Below, one piece after another: positions 36,301 to 48,300 of a DNA stretch of 64,000 bases (position 1 is its first letter; every line of letters starts with the position of its first letter). The stretch spans positions 6,917,057 to 6,981,056 of the forward strand of contig LR990043.1 in NCBI GenBank assembly GCA_905147135.1. The letters are read 5' to 3'. The DNA comes from Blastobasis lacticolella (lineage: Eukaryota > Arthropoda > Insecta > Lepidoptera > Blastobasidae). The position numbers were made by a program, and so were the translations under genes. The notes below the pieces were generated by a model that worked only from the letters and a program-made list of their open reading frames with translations, searched no databases and was not told where the DNA came from.

Positions 36301-39300
36301 ATCCATTTTGTAGTGTTAGTAGAAGTTTAGGAGACTCACGATACGTTGGTCTGCCCGTTCCACAACCTGGCACAAACATTTTTTAATGACACTAACTTGG
36401 ACTTTTACTTACTTACTTATCCTGGTTTGAGGGTTCTAGGAGTAAAAAAAACCGGGTTGCCTTACATTCTCTTGGCAGTTTCGCTAGTCAGGCACATTAT
36501 AGTCACCAAAAAGAAAAGTGACTTTTATGTGTTTGAAAAGCGAAAAAGTAATTTAAGGTACCTTTGTTTTTACTTCTATATTTCCTACACAATAGGATAC
36601 GTAAGTATTCGCTACGAAAAGACGAAGTTTGAGTTACAAAGAAAACTTTTTGACGCAAGGTTATTCACGGGCAGACCAACGTTTTATGGGTGCCCTAACC
36701 GTCTGCTATCGCTACAAAACCAATTTTTTCTTGTACTCAATGACGCAGTATAACCTACGGCGCCCTCACAATCTATTACTGCAACTGCGCATTCGCGGCG
36801 CGTTCGTGAGATTTGGACATCACCTGCGTCGACGAAAAACACACACAGTTCCTCACCAAAGCAACATTACCTCTCATGAGTATCTTCCTCATGCTGCGTC
36901 TCTGGGTGGTACAGTTCCACCGCCTGTTCCTAAACTGGTGCGCGCACTCTGTCGCACCCAGGGTGACCCCTCGCGCTATCTCCTTCAGCAGCTCTGTCTC
37001 GTTCCGGCAGATCTGAGCGAGACGACCGCGGGCTCGCCGGTTCTTCTTGCAGACCATGCGCGGGTCTAGGATCACTGCGCTGCCAGACGCCCTGGAAATG
37101 GAGACTAGGTTTAACGGAATGTTTTAAACTATCGCGGTTATTATCACACATTTTAGGGTATATTCCGGGTCAGTCAGTGATGGTGATGGTCAGTATGGTG
37201 AGTCAGTCGTCCCAGTTGTCCCGTGACCATGATGCATGCAACTGTGTCGAAATGTCGGACTACTCGTCAACAAAGGCACGCGGTAGGAAACCCGGAACAT
37301 ACCCTTAAAATTTAGGTATAACGGTTCTCGCTCGTACGATTCGGATGTGGAATGAGCCAGCCACACTGTTTTCTTTGGACTATGACATGGGATCGTTCAA
37401 GAGGTATATTAGAAGTCTCTTCAGAGGTGTGCGCCTCCCTAACTCTCCCGGTGTTGCTGACGTCGATAGGCGGCGGTGACTACTTTCCATCAGGTGGCCC
37501 GCTTGCATATTTGTCTATCGTATACAAAAAAAAAATGCTTTCGAGATCGGGGTGAAAAAACTAGGTGGATGATCGTTTCGTACGTTGAGGCTCTTCGCAC
37601 CGCTACGAGCTCGCCGCTCATTAGCCATAGACATCGAGCGACGGTATGTTAGGTATTGTTTAGACTTTAGACATACGTATTTATAGGTAAGTATATTAAG
37701 ATATTCAACAGCTTGTACTGTCCTCCACAGCTCCTCAACGATTTTGTGGTAATACACAAGGTTGGAATGGGTGACGATAGAGAACAAATATTAAATACCA
37801 CTGAAAAAACGCGATTCTTTTGGCCATAGCCTATAATTGTACTATTGCATACATATGCTACATCATACATATGCAATACCATATAAACTACGTATAGTAC
37901 CTATCTATATGTCAGATTTCTCTGCAAAACTAGCAATTTACTTTTCCTTTTACAGCCACTGTGTGGCATGGCAAATAAATGAATCGTTAGCAAACAACAG
38001 CTGTCACTTATGGCCAACGTCTTCAACTATTCAGTGTTTGTTTTATTTTATAGGTACATTCACTTTTACATTCGACTTCGTCCGCTATATCTACATGCGT
38101 AGCGTTATGTGATTTATATCACGGTCAGCATTATGTCGCTACAAAAGCTAGTAAATTATAAACGAAAATTACATAGAAGTAGAGACAGGAATTTATATCA
38201 AAATTGTATGTCACAAGCCCACCTGACTTTCCTATATGATGGAAATTGTAAAAAACTACCTCACTTTCAAAGCGAAAATATAGGTTTGTTATGTGAGATT
38301 CGAGTAAAAATGGAGGCTTGCTTATCTCTCTGATGTTATTTACAAGCGTATTTTTAGGTACCTAATGTTAGTTTGGTACCTAAAAATAAGATTCAGAGAA
38401 AGGCAACCTGCCTTTGGTAGTTAGAAACCCGTCGGAAGTACCGACGGGTTTCCTTTTTCTGCAGCTGACTGTATAGCTCTTGAACGAATTATGTGTATTA
38501 TTTTATACAACCGAGTCATTACTACAAAAGAAATAAGTAGTGCAATATATTTCAAAGTTTTGAAGGTCTCGTCACTGGCTGCACAGAGGACTGAAGTCAA
38601 TACATTTTAACTAGGTCTTCAAGCGGGGTCAGACCGTCAGCGCGACCGCAAAATTGTATCAACAATTTGGTACTTATTTATACGCACTGACAGTTAATAG
38701 GAACAGGTACGTTTTGGACAGCACCAATCATCACTGATCTCTGAATCAGAAAGTTTGTTAATTACAGTATGGGTCGTAAAATCCGACTCGCGGCTCTCGC
38801 ACTAGTGCTGCGCTGCGCCCGCGCCGCCGACCGGTAAATATCGATTTACGATCCGCCGCGCGGCGCGTCGAGAGGCGAGCGCCAGCGCGCGCCGAGTGAT
38901 CGATTGTTTATTCGATAAGAGTTCATTGTCAGAGCATCCCGTGCGAAGATAGTCGGAATAAGTTTAGACTTGTCTGTACACTATTCCCCGGCCTTCCTAG
39001 AAACGAGCGCGTCGATTGATCGCCATCGATTAGTATTAACCGGTCCGCCGTGTAAGAATTCACTTGTTTTCGTATAATTCTGTTGCAACGGAAAGTTATA
39101 GCTCCCATTTCTTATAGAGCAGCCGCGAGTGAGATAACAGGTCCACAATTACGGACTGGTTACATTATCGAAATGTCAAATTGGTGGTAATTAAACGGTC
39201 TGACATTTGGTAAATAACCAGCATTTATAACGTGCCGTTCGAAAAGAAAGCTTGACGGATCACGACCGGATACGCTCGTGATTCACTGGAGATTCTAGAA

Positions 39301-42300
39301 GCTCTGAAACGGCTTCTGCCAAGGATAGTACCTGCATTTGATTCATGCAAACAACTAGAGATCGGCCTTCGCTTTTTTACTACAACAGTAATTCAGTTGT
39401 AGTAAAAACAACAGTAAAAGAGCGGGAAGGACGGTAAAAGTCAAGAAGCTGGTAAAATACGATCGCACCGGCGCAAGTTTACCTTACAAAATGATTTTAT
39501 TAACCCCGCATATTGGTCGAAATGTTTACACTGTATCGTTGCTTGTTTCATAATACTACATCGCCAGGTATTCGAGATCGGTACGCTGATTAATTTACAA
39601 TGTATTTCCAAACATTGGTCACTTATAGACAGTTATACCTACAACGTACTTTACGATTATAGAGGTATATGGATTGTGATGGCCGACTTTTCATCTGAAC
39701 ACGGCACGATGACCTATGTAGGGTTTGTTCACTTTATCGATACGATTGCTATTTCGTTTGTGACTGATCCAATCACTACCAATGCGTTAGGGGAAAGAAA
39801 TGACAATTTCGCTAGATTGGTTGTAGGTAGTTTACATTTGAAATCGAAATATCGATACTATGATCTAACATAAATTGATTATCACATAATAAGTAAATAG
39901 TTGTAGATAATAAATTGTATATTAATTGAATCAATGTGCGAAGGAGAGCATGCGTACGCGCAGACTCTGAGACAGTCCTCCAGTCGTCCTCAGAGATAGT
40001 AAGATTTATGGCCTTCACTGGGCGTTTTTCGACTTATTGCTCAATTTTCAGATAAAAAAAATTATTCTTATATTTGGGGCTTCTTTAGATGCCTAAGTTC
40101 TAAAAATTCAACCCTAATAATATGTAAATGTTATTTATATAGACACAAATGTTTACTTGAGTGTTGTTTAGTACAGTGAGATCGGTTTACTTCTTACAAC
40201 TCTTAGAAAATGATCTCTACACGTTATACATTGTAAATAGTGGTATAATGAACCGCTATCTTCAAATACAACCCAAGTAACGGCAACAGAAAGTGATGCC
40301 TATTTTGTAGCATTTTAGCACATCGCCATCACGTATTATAACACTTTGGTTAGACGGTCAAACCAAATATTTGCCATATAAATATATGTGTGAATAACGT
40401 AGTAAGTTAGTAACATGATTTAGCAATATTCGGGTTATCCTATAGTTCTGTCTCTTACGTCACTGAACAGTTTCAGATTTATTTCGGCTTTGATTTAGGT
40501 GTGGCAATGTTTGACTGAACTTTGGAAATGTTCGATTTTCCGTTCGCTTCCATTTCGATCTTTAATCTCTAAGTTTCAGAGTTGTTTCTCCATTAAATGG
40601 TCGGTAAAATGGCCGTTTGCCAGGACAGTGACACACCTACACCTATCCAGACGAATAAATTAGGTGTGATAAGTCGTATGCCAATTAATTATTCTTCAAA
40701 GCACCATCTGGTATGATCGCTGCTAACCAAGGAGAGGAAAGGGCCCTAATGAAGAACTCAGGAGTTATTGCCGGATTGGTTTGTCTGTGAACTTATTTGC
40801 GGGTAGTTAGTTGAGACAAGCTTTGGCCCAGACTAGGTTGATTATCATTTAACTAGCTACCCGGCTTTAGAGAAAAATAAAAATGAAGTTGTTATTATTA
40901 CTTACAAGCTTTTATATTATTGGAGGGTCGGTGGTCTAGTGGTAATGTTATCCGATGCGTAATGCGAGAGGTACCGGGTTCGAATCCTACTGGCGCTATG
41001 TACTAATGACTCTTTTCTGAGTTATGTACATTAGTAGAGTACTAACCGATGCGTTTACGGTAAGGGAAGAAAGACATTGTTGTGTTAAAACCTGCACATT
41101 CAGGCGACTAAATGTGTAACTATGATCCAATCTAATCAGTTTCCCCTGTTAACAGGGTCATGGAGGTCAGATTACAGTCGCTCCACTGTAATTACGTTAT
41201 CTGTCAAATCCTGGATCATGGTCTAGGCGGACCCCGGGCTCTCGTGCGCGTGAGCATACCTAACCGGGACATTAACGTCAACGTGAACCTACTACAAGCT
41301 TTTATTTAAATTTAGTTGTACCTATATCCTGGAATCTTGCAATCCTAATTTGATACCACTTCCCGGCGTTCAATTGAGCTAAAATTTGGTTAACCTATGT
41401 AACTTGGATCATAATCCATTAATATGGTACCATGGAGATGGTCTGGTTCCATATTAAGTCGGAAGGTGGTCATAGGCCCTACGAACGCAACGTCAACCCT
41501 ATCGTGTTATGGTACTTTGGAATGGTATTGATGTCGACTATACCGCCCGATGAACGCTTGTTACCCAAAAATATTTTTCATTTGAAAACTTATAAAATCA
41601 GTATCTAAAACATTGTGAGTTGTATGCAATAACAAACACCTTGTCCATTACTCACAAGTTCGATTGACCGATCTTAAAACATTCTTCATGCACGATGTAT
41701 GTATATTATTATCTAGTTGGTGTTAACAGAAGCGTTATGTAAACTTGTAACCACTAGCACATGTTTGGGATCATTCGTCGATAGAAAAGTCTAGACACAT
41801 GGAAAGCGGTTCTTAGAAATAAATCTGGTTTACAAATACACCTGAAGTTTGGCCATGCGTTGTTTATCACTCGTCTGACATTCATTACTGAATTATGTGA
41901 AATCTTCGTGCGCATCAGCCCAGATCTGATTAGGTTAAAGTGGTCGCCATGGCCGAAACTGGTCGGAAGAGAATAATAATATGTGAAATAAGTTGGTACT
42001 CACACCTTTCGCTTCTGCAGCGCATATCAGTCCACTGATGGGCTCGAGCCTTCTCCATATTAATGGAGGGTTTTGTGACTCTAGACACTATATCTTATCC
42101 GAACTTGATAAAATGCTATCCGAGGTAGCCACAATACCTACTGTCCGAGTTTTTGATAGATAGTTCGACAAGTTGTGTGGCAAGAAAACGACAAATTTCG
42201 TTACTTTAATTTCTTTCCCCCAGGTGATTGAATGAGCAACACTGACCCAATAGGTCAGGTTATACAGGGTTTCATGGAGGTCAGATGGTAGTCGCTCTAC

Positions 42301-45300
42301 TGCACCTGCACAATTACCTGACTTGCCAAATCCTGGATCATAGTCAAGGCGGACCCCTGGCCCACGCGTGTAAGAGCACAATCGGGACATTAACGCCAAG
42401 ATGATGATTATTATTTGAATTTTATATCTAAACAATTAAGTGCAACGAATTTAGGAGGTACCGCTACTTGACGAATTTATAAATCTGTATTTTACGGACT
42501 CGGCTCGCTTAAACTCCAATTCCAACCAACCTCAAATCGAATCTAACAAAGCTCTGAAACCAATCAGCATTTGATCGTAACTCGGAACTGACGCAACAGA
42601 CAACGAGACAATGCGCATGAGCCAACTAATAGTCAAATAAACGAATGGATGGTCAGACCATGACCTGTGGTAACGATACAGCAGTTGGCACGCACACAAT
42701 GCGATAGGTTAATACGGTACAGGCCTATTTCTATGCGGTATTGGTAGACTAGACGTTATAGACGACAATATGATTAGTAGAATTCTATAATTAGAATTAA
42801 TGTAATTAGGGAAAGAAGTAAGCGATGATTGGCTTTGAATTGATTTGGGATTGTTGATTGTTTTGTTGTGAAAGTTAAATGTAGTAGTTATTTGTTGGAT
42901 CGATGTAGTCAGGTCTGAAAGTATCTGAATGTATAAATAAGTGTAAAGGAAAAGCTCTCTGTTAAAATAAACTATTTATGTTGTACTGAGAGAGAGCTGG
43001 GCTTAAAATGCAATTCTCGTTTTTTTTATTCTGTCTTAATCTCAACCGGAAAAGGCGCTTTGATAAAAGAAAAGCTCCTTGAAATCCGGCGATAGTTTGG
43101 CAATGACTACAATGAGATAATCAGAGAAGAGGGATAGGCCATGGACCGAATAGAGGAAGGCAGTGTCCTAATTTGCAACGGTCCAGCGACCATGGTCGTA
43201 CGACGGACGTCGCCCGACCAATAAACCTAAACTAAAATGCCTGTCGACGACCATGATTGCATGACTGTTGCCATTTAGGAGATCGCCTAACGGCCTAAAG
43301 AATCCAATATCACTGCGATGCCCAGAATCGGTATCTAGTACTCTGGCGCAAAATAACAGACCAGCGGGGCTATTGGCTAACTCAGTTGACAACTGTATTT
43401 GACACTAGATAATTCTACACCACGTCATCTACGTTGAAAACTGGCAATAGAGGAGGCTATGGTCTACCAAATTAGAGTAGTGTCAGATTTTTTTATGTCA
43501 AATTCAGTTGTCCACTGAGATAGCCGATAGGCCCTCAGAACCCACGTAGGAAGAGATAAGATAAAGGGAAGACAGAAGAAGTCTGAATCTCAATTAAACT
43601 CTTCTGGACATTATCAAATAATTATTATAAATACATAACAATGTCAAACAGTCACCTCCAAATTTTCAGCGAAAATGACCACCCCAAAGCCGACTCATGA
43701 CTTACGCCAGTCGCTTCAGGAAGCCTCACCCTATTCAGCTAGGGTGACAATGAATGGCGGTGTTTGCGGACACCGGGAGAGGCGCTAACTCGAGACCGCG
43801 CCGCGTTTAGCGACCCCATGACGAGTTAACTGTAAACAACATTTACCATTACCACGCCACGACAATATTTTAAAAAGGAATTTTAACCTTATCACAGAGC
43901 GCTAGAGCTAAGTAAATACGTGGTGCTTGGACGCATTGTCAACAGTGAGCAATTTTCAAATATAATACACGGTGAGCGGCGGGATGGAGAGCGGGTTTTG
44001 GTTATGCTGGGGGTTTATTTTAGAGTGATAACAAATTTTTTTAATGCTTGTAATAACGATTGTATGGAGCAGAATGCAAGAGGCGGCGAGTCTAAGCACA
44101 AAATAAAAACCAGCCTTCCCCAAGGTCTAAGTGAGGCTAAATCTCGTGGGGAGGCCTATTTGGAGCAGTGGACGTCCACTGATATAATCATGATGTACTA
44201 CTCTGCTTAAAAGTTACTTATTAGTGATTGAAAAAGTTTAGAAGGTATGTGTGTTCAGTAAAATTACTGTGTTGTGAGACGATTTATTTATAAACTTGTA
44301 ATTGTTATTTTATATGGATACTTATGTATTTATAGTTAGCTTAACCCTTGCTTTGCACTTAAATGAAATATTGGCATTGGACCTTGTAATCGCGGGCAAA
44401 ATTTGATAGTAAATTAATAAAACTCACTTTAAAATTATCAAAATCTATCGCTGTTCTATTTTATGACTATCATACGTAATAGTAAAGAACAACATCACGG
44501 TAAAATTGCCTCATCCGGTGTTAATCTCATAAGATCAGGTCCGACTGAAAAGGTTGTGGTTACAGCTCACTTTAGAGGTTTTCCCTTTAGAATGGAACTC
44601 TTCAAGAAAGTGGTAAAAAGTTTTTACAGGGGAGTGACATCCCCGTGGCAAACGCGCGCCGTCCCCGCCGGCCGTGTGTCGCCGCCCCAGACTAGATCGC
44701 TCTGTCACACTGTACTCGACAAACACTTTTAAAAGTTTATGTGACGATGAGTAATGTTGTCGCAAGGTTTTAGCGGGCGCATCATGGCCGCTCAGCCTCG
44801 GCATCCCGTTGTTTGTCCAACATAGTTGTGTCGTCGAAATTGGGCTTCAAAACTCAAGCCACAGCCCATTGTCAAGGTTTTTAAAGGTTTCGAAAGCGAC
44901 GTTTAGTTGTTTAAACTGTCCGACTGTGTGTTATAATAGGTCGTGGTGCGTTTTATAAATATATTTCTATTAAGTAACTTCACAGAATGATTGTTATAAC
45001 TCGGTTTTATCGAACCTAGACGCTGTATTCTTATAATTTGTTCGTACATCTCATAACTATAATTTAAAATGAATTTTTCATCGGGTTCTATAAGTAGTTA
45101 TTTAATAATAATAACCATTATATACACAGATATTAGGCTAGTCCCCATACAATGACAACCACAACGTTCGTACAAAATGATCAATTTCCTTAAAATCAAC
45201 AAAACACTTATCCATGTTTTATGTTCACTTTGATACTAAGTGATTTCGACATGGTATCTAATTACTTCAACTGAAATTCATTTATTTTTAGAACTATCCA

Positions 45301-48300
45301 ATAGCTGAAATAGTATCCCCATAACATAACCAGGCTTTGTATCTACCTAACCTATAGGTGTATAACTTTCATTCACCAACTAAACCCGATAACCCTGAGC
45401 TCACATTCTTAAATTTCTTCGAGTAGATCCTCATATTTATAACCTGAGCATATTCCCAAATTTCATCCATTTCAGTTTCTCATATAGGCAGCTTTCCACC
45501 TGCTGTTGTTGTTGATTCACATCTGTATTGCTCCGGTCACAAGTACCGGGCACATTTAGCGCCACCGGTACAGTTTGCGTCCATAATGCGTGCGAGATGA
45601 TAATTGGTGGCCCTACGCACAATGACGACTCTGTGCTGTACGAAATACGGGGGCAAAGAATAGTGGAGTAAGTATTCTGGCAGATGCGACGTTGCTTGAT
45701 GACGCAATTGTAATTTGGTCCGGGATTTATAGGGTCCAGTAGGTAGTGGGAATTCGTGTCTTTAAGTTATGACTGCAATCTAGAACTAAAACTACCAAAT
45801 TCGATAATGTCCCCATGTTGAGTTGAGAATTATTGTTGACTTCTTTTTACAAGCTTTTTCAGTTTTACCTGTCCCGGTGTCTGTGTGTAATCAAGTTGTA
45901 CAAGTTAAATTTGACCCACTACAGAACTTTTGCATATTTATCCAGCTGATCTGATTATGGAGACGGAAGGTGGCAAGGCAAATAGGAACTTCAAGACTAT
46001 ACGTGAGAAATCCTCTATAATTGGGTCCGTTTCTTTGGGTTGAAATAAGTTTTGCCCTGTGATAGTATCCAAGCCCTATGGTGAGGAAAAAATCATCATA
46101 GGGTCACCGGGGTCAGTGGGAATCGTAAACATGATAAATCGTAAAATAATACATTTTCTCATTAGGCTGGATTTAGTCAGTACTCGACCGTCATGATGGT
46201 CTGGCAGTGCTGATGTAGTCGGTCGGACCTAGCTAGCGCGTAGCTCTCTACTAACTCTGCAATGTAGTTGATCATTATTACTGTTAGAGTTATCAACACA
46301 GACCAATAAACACACTATCGTACCACCCAGACATCTCTGACATTTTAACATGTGATACCGAACCATGCGGCAGCAAACACACAATAGACTACAAGAACTG
46401 CCGATCTGCCGCGCCCACATACGCCGATATGGCTCAGAATCGCTCCAATACCAAAACATACCACAGTGTTTACCATCCACCGCGAGACTCAAAATCTTAC
46501 CAATGCCTATTGCAGGCACATAACCCACCAACGCAATACCCCATCTGCCTCCCCATCTACTCTTTGCCCGAGCGACACCCAGTTAGCGTTGGCCCGCTAA
46601 GCGCACCGCAAACGGGCGCGGGCGGCGGCCGGCGCGGGCGCAGCGTCGCCCGCCGCGGTGCTAAGTGGACTAGTTCTTGCTTAGGCTCGTAGAATGTGAG
46701 CACAGAGACGGTCAATGAATAGACGGAAGGGTACGGGAGATAGCTGGGGGGAAGGATTGAAGGCGTCGTAGGCGCAAATTGGATATAGGGAACTATCTAG
46801 GTGCTGTTGCGAATTATCGTATATGAATTCAATATACGTTAAATTCGATGTTAGATGGCTATATGGATTTCAGCAGTGGCTTTTGTAATACTCGTAATGT
46901 AGCGTCTGCCTCTGTCTAGAATTATTTTTTTATTTTGTTTTGGAAGGAATAGGTGGCGATCTCTGGTCTGGTGTCGGAGGACAAGATCCACTATGGGTCG
47001 GTGAGCCAGCGCAGTAAGTAAGTAAGTATTTATTTTATTTTCAGTTGCACGAAGATTGTGGAAGGAAACCGAGCCGAACCGAGGAAGGGAGCGAGGGAAC
47101 CATATCAATAGTTGGGAAAATTTTGCGATACTTTGCTTCATGTATCGCAAACCTTTCCCGAAACCCACAGATCAAAGCCTCTTTCCTGATAACAGCAGGT
47201 TTTTGGCATATGTCTGCTAAATTTCCCTATGGGTTACGCAACATGTGACCAAACCAGCGCAGGCGAGCTTCTTCAGTCTCATCTATAATATCTCTCACGC
47301 CAAACCCACAACGGATGTACTCGTTACGAACTTGGTCCATCTCAGCCTTTTTACTTCGTTGGCGTGGATATATCGCAGTATTTCTCCTGCTACATCACAG
47401 CAAAGTCTAGGAGTTTTCAGGTTATAGAGCTAACCGTACATTCACTGAACAGATCAGTTATGTAAAAGCTGAGGTCAGAAGAGACAAGAATTAAAGCAGA
47501 TGTATGAAAAAAATTGTGGATATATTCGAGGATATTAAATTGTGTCAAAACAGAGCCAAGTGATGCTCTATAGTCTCAGCCCATCCGTGGGACAAAAGCA
47601 TGAGCTTTGTGTATATGTATAATCGTACAATGTAACTTTCAAATTAGTATTACTATTTATTTTTAAGTTTATTTCATGATAATATATTTTCTTCGTTAAA
47701 TACAATAACCTAACCAACAGAAAAGGTCATATTACCCCCGAGTAAGTTTACTTAAATTCAAATATTTTCTAAACTACAAAAGCGATTTTAATGAAACAAA
47801 GCGACGAACTATCTCGATCAAACTGGTTTTCAAATAGTGGAAACCGCATCCAAAGTGGTCCATTCGTTAAAGAGCTTTGATGCTACGGATAGATACACAA
47901 AGCCACAGACACCAGATACACACGTCAAACTCATAACACCTCTCTTTTATCATCGGGGGTTAAAAATAACCAACGCGATAACCTAGCTTCCATTACACAC
48001 CAGCTCAAAAGCTCCCAAAACAATCAGAAACCGGCCTGTCCCAGCATAGTCCATCTTAATTGAGCACATGTCAAAATTTGTTATAAAATACTGTAGCCAT
48101 TAAAACTTTAATATCCATCAACTTTTCAATTTGTGTGTCGAGTAGAAATGAGCAGAGCTATGTGTATCGAGTGTTATCTGTCAAGTTTTATTGGACCGGA
48201 ATCTGTGTTGTGACTGTGCGTCGGGTTGCCAAAGCGGATATTGCCATATTTATTATCTATTTTAAGGCGTAGCTGTGTATGGAAAACGAGTATCAGGTCA

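Larger units (their letters stand above)
23392..36870 (-). other. Wnt6: Wnt6 intron 2 (13.5 kb)
   Basis: Flanked by donor gtaatg (36870) and acceptor tttgtccacag (23392). It contains SINE, LINE and MITE insertions listed separately and two notable repeat-poor, GC-rich blocks (25740-26680 and 30780-35250). No host exon on either strand was recognised. Confidence 0.85.

Noticed and set aside
36346..36753. 135-codon + strand ORF
   Set aside because: Lies wholly inside a TIR element, has no recognisable transposase or host motif, and probably is chance in AT-rich DNA.
36629..37069. 146-codon + strand ORF over Wnt6 exon 2
   Set aside because: Antisense shadow; the minus strand holds RNRRWNC and correct splice sites.
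38424..38460. Bacterial rho-independent terminator or bacterial contamination
   Set aside because: No bacterial gene nearby; flanks are typical insect intron DNA. Kept only as an unusual hairpin.
46429..46692. 87-codon ORF ending in a Gly/Arg-rich stretch
   Set aside because: GC-rich patch in Wnt6 intron 1; no motif, and the frame is open by composition.
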